This document shows positions 57,617-64,000 of a DNA stretch of 64,000 bases, piece by piece. The translations under genes were made by a program, and so were the position numbers. Below the pieces are notes generated by a model. The model saw only the letters and a list, made by a program, of their open reading frames with translations. It was not told the origin of the DNA and ran no database searches. The stretch is taken from positions 1,683,501 to 1,747,500 of the forward strand of contig JAURUC010000001.1 in the NCBI GenBank assembly GCA_030803735.1. Reading direction: 5' to 3'. This DNA is from Actinopolyspora lacussalsi (GTDB taxonomy: Bacteria > Actinomycetota > Actinomycetes > Mycobacteriales > Pseudonocardiaceae). Each line of letters opens with the position of its first letter. The stretch's first letter is position 1.

Positions 57617-59947
57617 GTGGACGATCGAGTTCGCGAGCACATCCGGGTAGCGGGTGTGGTACAGGGTGTCGGATTTCGTCCCTTCGTGTACACATTGGCG
57701 TGCGAGCTGGGATTGACCGGTTTCGTGGGAAACGACGCGCACGGGGTGTTCGTGTTCGCCGAGGGACCGCCTTCGCTCCTGGCGCGATTCCGCACGGCAC
57801 TGTCGGAGCAGGCACCGCCGCTGGCTGTGGTCGACGAGGTCACCGCCACCGCGATCGAGCCCCGTGGCGACGAGACGTTCGAGATCGCGCTCAGCGAGCC
57901 CTCGGGGCAGCGGGCCACCCTGGTCTCCGCCGACAGCGCGACCTGTGTGGACTGTCTGGCCGAGCTGGGAGACCCGGGCGACCGCCGCTACCGCTACCCG
58001 TTCCTGAACTGCACGAACTGTGGCCCCAGGTTCACCATCGTGACCGACGTGCCCTACGACAGACCGCTGACCACGATGGCTCCGTTCGAGATGTGCGCCG
58101 AGTGCGCGGCCGAGTATCACGACCCGACCAACCGGCGGTTCCACGCGCAGCCGGTGTGCTGTCCGGCCTGCGGCCCCGAACTCCGGTTGACCGACTCGAC
58201 CGGAACCGTGCTGCCCGGGGATCCGCTGGACCGAACCGTCGCCGCGCTGCGCGACGGCGAGATCGTGGCGCTCAAGGGGCTGGGGGGATACCACCTCGCG
58301 GTGGACGCGGCGAACCCCGACGCGGCCGCGACGCTGCGCAAGCGCAAGCACCGCGAGGAGAAACCCTTCGCACTCATGGCCCCGGACGTGGCGTGGGCAC
58401 GCGCACTGTGCGAGAGCGACGAGCACGAGCGGGAGCTGCTGGAATCGCGGCGCCGACCGATCGTGCTGCTCGACAGGCGTCCGGACGCCGCCGTGGCCGA
58501 GGCGGTGGCTCCCGGCAATCGGCAGCTGGGGGTCATGCTGCCCTACACCCCACTGCATCACCTGCTGCTGGCGGGCACGGGGCCGATCGTGCTGACCAGC
58601 GCGAACCTTTCCGACGAACCGATCGCCTACCGCGACGCCGAGGCCCGGGAACGGCTGGCCGAGATAGCGGACGTGTTCCTCGGTCACGACCGAGGGATCC
58701 ACATGCGAACCGACGACTCGGTGGTGCGCTCCTTCGAGGGGCGGGAACTACCGGTGCGGCGTTCCCGTGGTCTGACCCCGGAGCCGGTGCGGCTGCGGCG
58801 GGAACTCCCGCGGCCGGTGCTGGCCTGCGGTGCCGAGCTGAAGAACACGTTCTGCGTGGCCAAGGGAACGAACGCCTTCGTCTCGCACCACATCGGTGAC
58901 CTGGAGAACTACGAGACACTGCGCTCGTTCACCGAGGGCATCGAGCACTTCGAGCGGCTGTTCGACATCGCCCCGGAGGTGGTGGCCCACGACCTGCACC
59001 CGGAGTACCTGTCCACCAAGTACGCCGTGGAGCGGGCGGACGTGGAGCCGGTGGGTGTGCAGCACCACCACGCGCACATCGCCTCCTGCCTGGCCGACAA
59101 CGGCGAGAGCGGCCCGGTGCTTGGGGTGGCCTTCGACGGGCTCGGGTTCGGCACCGACGGGACGATCTGGGGTGGTGAGTTCCTGCTCGCCGATCTGGCG
59201 GACTTCCGGCGACTGGCGCATCTGGAACAGGTACCGATGCCGGGCGGGGACCGAGCCGTGAAACAACCGTGGCGGATGGCGGTGTCGCAGCTGTTGTCGT
59301 GCTACGGAACCGAACCACCGGGCGAGCTGGGGGTGCTGCGACGCAACGAACCACAGCTGGCGGCCCTCACCCGGATGTGCGATGGCGGGGTGAACGCGCC
59401 ACCGACGTCCAGCGCCGGTCGGCTGTTCGACGCGGTCGCCGCGATCCTGGGCATCCGGGACGCGGTCAGCTACGAGGGCCAGGCCGCCATCGAGCTGGAA
59501 CAGCTGGCGGACCGGGACGAGCCTGACCACTATCCAGTGGCGCTGCCGGATTCGGGGGCGCTGCCGGATTCGGTGTCAATCGACGACGGGGATCCGCCGC
59601 TTTCGGTTCCCACGGGACAACTGGTCCGTGCTGTGGTCGACGAGCTGCTCGACGGACAGCGTGGCGAGCTGATCGCCGCCAGGTTCCACAACGGAGTCGC
59701 CGAGCTGATCGCGCGGCTGTGCGAGCGCCTGCGGGACGCGACCGGCGTCGGCGAGGTGGCGCTGTCGGGTGGGGTGTTCCAGAACACGCTGTTACTGCGG
59801 CGGACCGTGGACGCGCTGCGGCGACGCGGTTTCCGGGTGCTGCTGCACTCCAGCGTCCCCCCGAACGACGGGGGCATCAGTCTGGGGCAGGTGGCGATCG
59901 CGGGGGAACGCGACCGCAGAGGTGAATGCTCCCCGGAACGGGGGTAG
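57617..59947 (+). CDS. hypF: Carbamoyltransferase HypF ([NiFe]-hydrogenase maturation)
   Basis: A 776-residue protein with the full HypF layout: acylphosphatase domain (HIRVAGVVQGVGFRPFVYTL), two zinc fingers (CVDCLAEL...CTNCGPRF and CAECAAEY...CCPACGPEL), a YrdC-like domain with LKGLGGYHLAVDAAN, and the Kae1-like carbamoyl transfer domain with GVQHHHAHIASCLADN and VALSGGVFQNTLLL. It makes the CN ligands of the hydrogenase iron with HypE. GTG 57617 is chosen from domain position; the ribosome site is weak. No other hyp or hydrogenase gene is in the window. Confidence 0.93.
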   Translation: MDDRVREHIRVAGVVQGVGFRPFVYTLACELGLTGFVGNDAHGVFVFAEGPPSLLARFRTALSEQAPPLAVVDEVTATAIEPRGDETFEIALSEPSGQRATLVSADSATCVDCLAELGDPGDRRYRYPFLNCTNCGPRFTIVTDVPYDRPLTTMAPFEMCAECAAEYHDPTNRRFHAQPVCCPACGPELRLTDSTGTVLPGDPLDRTVAALRDGEIVALKGLGGYHLAVDAANPDAAATLRKRKHREEKPFALMAPDVAWARALCESDEHERELLESRRRPIVLLDRRPDAAVAEAVAPGNRQLGVMLPYTPLHHLLLAGTGPIVLTSANLSDEPIAYRDAEARERLAEIADVFLGHDRGIHMRTDDSVVRSFEGRELPVRRSRGLTPEPVRLRRELPRPVLACGAELKNTFCVAKGTNAFVSHHIGDLENYETLRSFTEGIEHFERLFDIAPEVVAHDLHPEYLSTKYAVERADVEPVGVQHHHAHIASCLADNGESGPVLGVAFDGLGFGTDGTIWGGEFLLADLADFRRLAHLEQVPMPGGDRAVKQPWRMAVSQLLSCYGTEPPGELGVLRRNEPQLAALTRMCDGGVNAPPTSSAGRLFDAVAAILGIRDAVSYEGQAAIELEQLADRDEPDHYPVALPDSGALPDSVSIDDGDPPLSVPTGQLVRAVVDELLDGQRGELIAARFHNGVAELIARLCERLRDATGVGEVALSGGVFQNTLLLRRTVDALRRRGFRVLLHSSVPPNDGGISLGQVAIAGERDRRGECSPERG

Positions 59948-59965
59948 CGACTCGCCGGTAAGGAC

Positions 59966-59996
59966 CTCGCGGACTCCCGCGCCGGGAGCCCGCGAG
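59966..59996. terminator. Bidirectional terminator between hypF and the lipoprotein gene
   Basis: CTCGCGG-A-CTCCC and GGGAG-C-CCGCGAG form a 13-position stem with one internal mismatch and loop GCGCC, between convergent genes. Confidence 0.65.
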
Positions 59997-60041
59997 TGGA
60001 GTCGTGCCGCCACCACGAACGTGGCCGGGGTTCCGAGCACG

Positions 60042-61100
60042 TCACTTCGGCAGTGGGCAGCCGGCCCGCTCGGCGGCGGCACGGGCGAAATTGTCCAGCA
60101 GACCGTCGTCGGACGACTGATCGGCAGGATCCTTGTCCCACTGCGTCGGATCGTCCTCGCTGAGGGTGTAGTGGCGAAACGAGACCGGCTCGCCGTGGCA
60201 CATCACGTCGTACTCCGGCAACGAGTACTTCTCCGACTCGTGCCGCGCCTTCGCGAGCGGACCCTCGTACATCACGAAAGCCGACTTCGGCTTACCGGGC
60301 ACATCCCCGTCCGTGTGATCGCTGTTTCCGATCCGAATCTCACAGGTACTGATCAACCCACTGGGCTGCGGCGTCCCCATCGCCCAGAATTCGCCGTGCT
60401 CAAACTCGTACTCGGGCAACCACGATCGCTCCACGAAGGAGCACGCCGTCCCCCGGAACGGATCCTCTGCACGACTCGCGGCCTCCCGCCCGACCTCCGG
60501 GATCTCCGGCAACTCACTCGGCAACGACAACGCGTTCGCCGACTCCGCACACCCGAACCGCGCACGCGCCTTGTTGGTCATATCCACCAACAACCGCGCC
60601 ATCGCCAACCGCGCATCGGGATTGTCCAGCTCGGACGAATCAATGTTGATCCAGCTGCTCAGTGTGATTTTCTTATTTTCGCGAGTACAGGGGCCATAAA
60701 GTTGTGAGTAGTCGTGTGTAACGAAACCCGGTAAATCACCGATGGGCACCAATAACGGATCAGGCGGCCTGAGCCCACTCGCGATATAAGGTTGTTCCTC
60801 AACGTACACACTGAGATCCAGAGTGTTCGGAGCGACGGCGTGGCAGCTCACTGAGGGCTCATCGGTGTTCATCTCTACCGTCGAATCCTCAGAATTGGGG
60901 TTACCTAGGTCGGCAGCCTGGATCAAATCCACCATCAACTGCGGCTCGGTCGTGCCATCGCATGACAAGTGCTGTGGCGGTGACCGCACCCACGTTGGAA
61001 CCTCCGAATCGTCCCCCGCTCCCGAACAACCGCTGAGCACAAGCAGGGAGACCAAACAACCGGTCGCCAATCGAGTCCAACGCATTCGCATGCCCTTCAC
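60042..61100 (-). CDS. Predicted lipoprotein, function unknown
   Basis: A 352-residue protein with an N-terminal signal and lipobox (ATGCLVSLLVLSGCSG), so it should be tethered outside the membrane. It has several conserved-looking cysteines (HLSCDG, VSCHAV, GPCTREN, FGCAES, TACSFVE, STCEIR, DVMCHG, GCPLP) that could form disulfides. I do not recognise the family. Its ATG overlaps the stop of the DUF6571-like gene (ATGA), making it the third gene of a WXG100-like operon. The 5' two thirds is less GC-rich than the rest of the window, as is the end of the gene before it. Confidence 0.82.
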   Translation of the reverse strand: MKGMRMRWTRLATGCLVSLLVLSGCSGAGDDSEVPTWVRSPPQHLSCDGTTEPQLMVDLIQAADLGNPNSEDSTVEMNTDEPSVSCHAVAPNTLDLSVYVEEQPYIASGLRPPDPLLVPIGDLPGFVTHDYSQLYGPCTRENKKITLSSWINIDSSELDNPDARLAMARLLVDMTNKARARFGCAESANALSLPSELPEIPEVGREAASRAEDPFRGTACSFVERSWLPEYEFEHGEFWAMGTPQPSGLISTCEIRIGNSDHTDGDVPGKPKSAFVMYEGPLAKARHESEKYSLPEYDVMCHGEPVSFRHYTLSEDDPTQWDKDPADQSSDDGLLDNFARAAAERAGCPLPK

Positions 61101-63448
61101 TCGGTCTCGCTCACCGAAATGGGTCGATTCCCTGTGGCACCAGCGTAGACGCCGGCACCATCCTGATAACTACCCTGCACACTCTGCTGGTCGATACCAT
61201 ACGGATTATTTTTGGCTATCCAAACCTTGTATTCTTCCGGCATATTACCTTCGGAATCGACTAGCCGGTTCGGGCTCTCGAGTTCCTCGGATCCAGGGGA
61301 GATCGGCGGTGGGTAGACGTCGTCCTGCCACATCCGGTGCTGCCACAAGGACTGGTTCAGCAAGTCGTTCGCATCACTGGGACCGTCTTCTTTGATCTCT
61401 GCGGTATCCCTGGTCACGATGTTGGAGCTGTCCTGCTTGAGCTGCTCGGCGATCTGGTTGACGGCCTCACCGCCCACGGCACCTCCGACCGCTCCCGCCG
61501 GCCCACCGACGGCACTGCTGGCTCCGGTTACTGCCCAGGAGGCCAGCGTGCCGCCCGCGTCGATCTTCGCGTTGTGGTCGGCATCATCGTCGTCCTTGGC
61601 CTGGTCCACCGCGTAGGTACGGGCCTCGTCCAGCGCGCCGAACACCGAGGCGGACTCCTTCGCCACCGTTGCCATGTGGTCCCGCCGATCACCCGCCGAT
61701 CGACCGTCGTCGCCGGCGATCTCGTCGAGCCGCTGTCCGGTGTGCACCATGTTGGCGTCGCGCATCTGCGCGTAGGCCTCGGAATCGTAGGCCGCGGACC
61801 CCATCACCTTGTACACCTCGCCCTGGCTGAACCGGGGACTCATCTCTCCCGTCGTGCCCTTCGCCCACTTCGGGTCGTCCCCGTCCAGGTCCAGCGAACC
61901 GCTGCTGTTGGGAGACACGGCCCCCGAGTCGTGCACCGCCGGCATGTTGTGCGCGAGCATGCGGCCGACGCTGTCGCGCATCGATTCCGGCACCGTTCCC
62001 TCGCCGGGGTTCTTCATCGACTGCTCGGTGTTGGCCAATTCGTGCACCATCCCCGACATCACGCGGGCCCCTTCCGCGGTGCCCTGCTGCTCCCCGAGGG
62101 TCGCCGACTCCAACGCCTTGCCGAGCACGTCGTGCCCCAGTCCTTTTTCCCGCTCGTTGGGTGTGTAGTCGCTGCCCGGCCCCGGATCGTGGTCGTAGGT
62201 GTCGACCGGCCAGTCCCGCTCGATCAGATAGCCCATGTGCCCGGTGTCCCGCGCGGGGTCGAAGAAGGAACCGGCGGCGTCGGGGCTGTGCTCCATCGCC
62301 GTCATCAGCCCCACGAGCGGGTCACCGCCTCGGCCGCGATCGTCGACGTGGTTGAGGTCGTTGCTCTGGACCCGGTCGAAGGTGTCCTCCTTGTCGGACT
62401 CGATCATCGCGTCCCCGACCGGGTTCAGGAAGTCCGCGGAGTACTCGCCGCTGTGCAGCAGCATCCCCAGCGCGCGGTAGCCGGTGTCCTCGTGGCTGCC
62501 GAGACCGAGAAATCCGGTGTCCCAGTTCTCCGACGCCCGCACGAGCCGCTTGCCGTAGGTCTCGGCACGGTTCTCGAGCTCGTCACCCGCCCCGTCGCCG
62601 TGCAGGTCCTCGCCGAGGTAGCGCCTGCCGGCCTCACTGGTTCCGGCCGCCAGCGTTTCGCCGAGGTTCCGCTGCAGCTCGCCGATCAGCTCGGAGCGGT
62701 TCGGACCGGATTCCCCGTTGTGACCGTCCCAGTGGGTCATCCCCATGTCCTGCAGGTGGTCGGTCAGTTTGAGCAGCTGTTTCGGCCGCACCCGCTCCAG
62801 GAACTCGCCCGCGAACGCGGGGTCCTGCCCGTTCTCCCGCAGCAGGCGGGCCAGACGCTCGCCCTGCGCGAAGTCCAGTTCACCCGGCGGCTTCGCGGCC
62901 AGTTTGGCCGCCTGCTTGGCGGCCTCTTCCTGTTCGGCACGCTCCTCGCGCAGCACTTCGTCGAGATAGCCGAGTGAGTCGTCGGCTTCGCCGAGCGCGC
63001 CTGCCGCGTCCTGATCCGCCTGTTCCGCCCTGGAGAGCAACCCTTCGATCTCGGCGGCGTAGGACTCGTAGCGGGCCTGCTGGTCCTCGGGGTAGTCGAT
63101 CCGACCGTCGGGGTAGATCGTCCAGTGCTCGCCCTCGTTGATCTCGTTTGACAGCCGCTCCAGGCGCGCCCGGCAGGTCTCGATCTCGGATGAAGCCCGT
63201 TCCAGCGTCTCGGGGACCGACTCGATCCTGTCGAGGTACTCGCGCATCTTCTCGCGGATGTGCTCGGCGTGGCCGGTGGCGGCGTTCTTGGCCTCGCCGT
63301 GCCAGGCCTCCTCGTTGTCGAGCGGATCCCGCACCTCGGCATCGAAGTCGCCGAGAACCTTGTCGTACTTCTCGGCCAGCGATCTCCACGCCTCGGCGGC
63401 TCGGCTGATCGCCGACGGCTCGGCTTCCGTCAGCTGTCGGTAGTCCAC
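61097..63448 (-). CDS. Large DUF6571-like protein, likely type VII secretion substrate
   Basis: A protein of about 783 residues. The N-terminal 200 residues are helical, with WHGEAKNAATGHAEHIREKM as in WXG/LXG-type domains, and a coiled coil (EERAEQEEAAKQAAKLAA). The middle, FAQGERLARLLRENGQDPAF then LLKLTDHLQDMG and EHSPDAAGSFFDP, matches actinobacterial DUF6571 proteins. Near residue 690 a Gly/Ala-rich helix (TGASSAVGGPAGAVGGAVGG) occurs, then a less GC-rich tail. No signal peptide. No toxin motif was recognised. GTG 63448 is chosen since it follows the upstream stop at 63454; GTG 63490 would overlap. Confidence 0.82.
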   Translation of the reverse strand: MDYRQLTEAEPSAISRAAEAWRSLAEKYDKVLGDFDAEVRDPLDNEEAWHGEAKNAATGHAEHIREKMREYLDRIESVPETLERASSEIETCRARLERLSNEINEGEHWTIYPDGRIDYPEDQQARYESYAAEIEGLLSRAEQADQDAAGALGEADDSLGYLDEVLREERAEQEEAAKQAAKLAAKPPGELDFAQGERLARLLRENGQDPAFAGEFLERVRPKQLLKLTDHLQDMGMTHWDGHNGESGPNRSELIGELQRNLGETLAAGTSEAGRRYLGEDLHGDGAGDELENRAETYGKRLVRASENWDTGFLGLGSHEDTGYRALGMLLHSGEYSADFLNPVGDAMIESDKEDTFDRVQSNDLNHVDDRGRGGDPLVGLMTAMEHSPDAAGSFFDPARDTGHMGYLIERDWPVDTYDHDPGPGSDYTPNEREKGLGHDVLGKALESATLGEQQGTAEGARVMSGMVHELANTEQSMKNPGEGTVPESMRDSVGRMLAHNMPAVHDSGAVSPNSSGSLDLDGDDPKWAKGTTGEMSPRFSQGEVYKVMGSAAYDSEAYAQMRDANMVHTGQRLDEIAGDDGRSAGDRRDHMATVAKESASVFGALDEARTYAVDQAKDDDDADHNAKIDAGGTLASWAVTGASSAVGGPAGAVGGAVGGEAVNQIAEQLKQDSSNIVTRDTAEIKEDGPSDANDLLNQSLWQHRMWQDDVYPPPISPGSEELESPNRLVDSEGNMPEEYKVWIAKNNPYGIDQQSVQGSYQDGAGVYAGATGNRPISVSETE

Positions 63449-63453
63449 GGCGC

Positions 63454-63774
63454 TCAGACCCCCACCCCTCGGAGTTTCGCGACCGCCCACTCGTCGGTTT
63501 CCTCATAGTTCCGGGCCGCTGCCGTCAGCCTGTCGCCCATGTCGTCGAGCCAGCGGCCGAATCCCTCGACGTTGTGCTCACAGCTGGACTGCAGCCGTTC
63601 CAGCGCGGCCGAGAACGCCCAATCACCGTGGGTCCGAACTGCCGCGGCGGAGTCCTCGGCCGTGGCACGCTTCAGTTCGAGCAACCTCTCACCCAGATCC
63701 GCGGATCTCCTGCCGATCTTCGTCAGCTCCTCGGGATGGACGGCGTAACGCCCACCAGCCGCGGAACTCCCCAT
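63454..63774 (-). CDS. WXG100-like small helical protein
   Basis: A 106-residue protein, mostly helical: VHPEELTKIGRRSADLGERL, then THGDWAFSAALERLQSSCEH and a final helix MGDRLTAAARNYEETDEWAV. This is the layout of ESX-type (WXG100/DUF2580-like) secreted proteins, ending with a Y-x-x-x-D/E-like secretion signal (YEETD). ATG 63774 is preferred to the longer start at 63846 since GGGGGCG lies a few bases upstream. Head of the operon with the DUF6571-like protein and lipoprotein. Confidence 0.82.
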   Translation of the reverse strand: MGSSAAGGRYAVHPEELTKIGRRSADLGERLLELKRATAEDSAAAVRTHGDWAFSAALERLQSSCEHNVEGFGRWLDDMGDRLTAAARNYEETDEWAVAKLRGVGV

Positions 63775-63846
63775 ATCGCGCCCCCAGGAAATCGACACAG
63801 CGCTGTTGCGGACCGGGAAATTACCGACGTCCCACGAGATCGTCAC

Positions 63847-64000
63847 TCCGAAGTGAGTGATCGCATACGGCGCGCGACTAGGCGATCGAGCTATGCCGGG
63901 TGTCTACTGGTTGTCCCGTGGCGGACCCGCGCGACCGGGCGGACATCGGACCATGCGGCGACGGCGTGTAGCCGGCGCGGAAGTGACTGGTCACGGCCTC
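63847..64000. other. Right end of window, upstream of the WXG100-like operon
   Basis: About 150 bases that should contain the promoter of the WXG100-like operon. No gene, repeat or clear promoter pair is seen before the window ends. Confidence 0.4.

Noticed and set aside
61097..61460. C-terminal toxin domain on the DUF6571-like protein
   Set aside because: The tail shows no nuclease, deaminase, ADP-ribosyl or peptidase motif that I recognise; the Gly/Ala helix looks structural.

Overview
The window looks like chromosomal DNA from a high-GC actinomycete, most likely of the order Pseudonocardiales (Saccharopolyspora/Actinopolyspora type). The evidence is the mycothiol gene mshC, an MptB-type mannosyltransferase, a PptT-type phosphopantetheinyl transferase, an OpcA-dependent glucose-6-phosphate dehydrogenase, GTG/TTG starts and dense overlapping operons. 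The order assignment is inference. I see no tRNA, rRNA, CRISPR array, insertion sequence or prophage. Much of 15.6-54.4 kb keeps the gene neighbourhood known from Mycobacterium tuberculosis around Rv1445c-Rv1473A.

Layout. 0-1.5 kb: end of a conservon-like operon (sensor ATPase and roadblock protein). 2-5 kb: mshC, an SCO1664-family protein and DUF3090. 5.3-13.4 kb: a likely muropeptide salvage island with an LD-carboxypeptidase, a degenerate uridine-kinase-like protein, a four-gene oligopeptide ABC transporter and a divergent DppA-like D-aminopeptidase. 13.5-19.9 kb: an Imm1-like protein, a SIS-domain protein, an enoyl-CoA hydratase, a small HTH protein, an ABC-F ATPase and an acVLRF1 ribosome-rescue hydrolase. 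20-27 kb: a dNTPase, a lone lycopene cyclase, a degenerate EAL-CBS-GGDEF protein and an MFS carrier.

27-33.7 kb: a complete sufRBDCSUT iron-sulfur assembly operon, divergent from mptB. 33.8-42.9 kb: mptB, an ABC exporter, an SCO6745-family protein, heme A synthase, a MarR/GbsR regulator, an ATP-grasp pair, a quinone oxidoreductase and a truncated haemoglobin in which Glu occupies the expected proximal-His position. 43.2-45.6 kb: an NCS1 permease with a C-terminal zinc ribbon and a DedA protein. 46-54.4 kb: the pentose-phosphate operon tkt-tal-pgi-zwf-opcA-pgl. 54.5-60 kb: a VOC protein, RraA, a PptT/PptH-like pair and a solitary hypF. 60-64 kb: a WXG100-like protein, a DUF6571-like protein and a lipoprotein, which look like a type VII secretion cargo operon.

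The least expected non-coding features are two families of dispersed intergenic inverted repeats. Family A has a core reading GGCGATTTCGCGAGAAAT and three copies. Family B is a hairpin element with the motif GCGGAACCTCYCGC and a GTAGGT..TACTC segment, and has at least six copies. Several near-perfect hairpins separate convergent genes, and a 48-bp double-hairpin element lies ahead of tkt.
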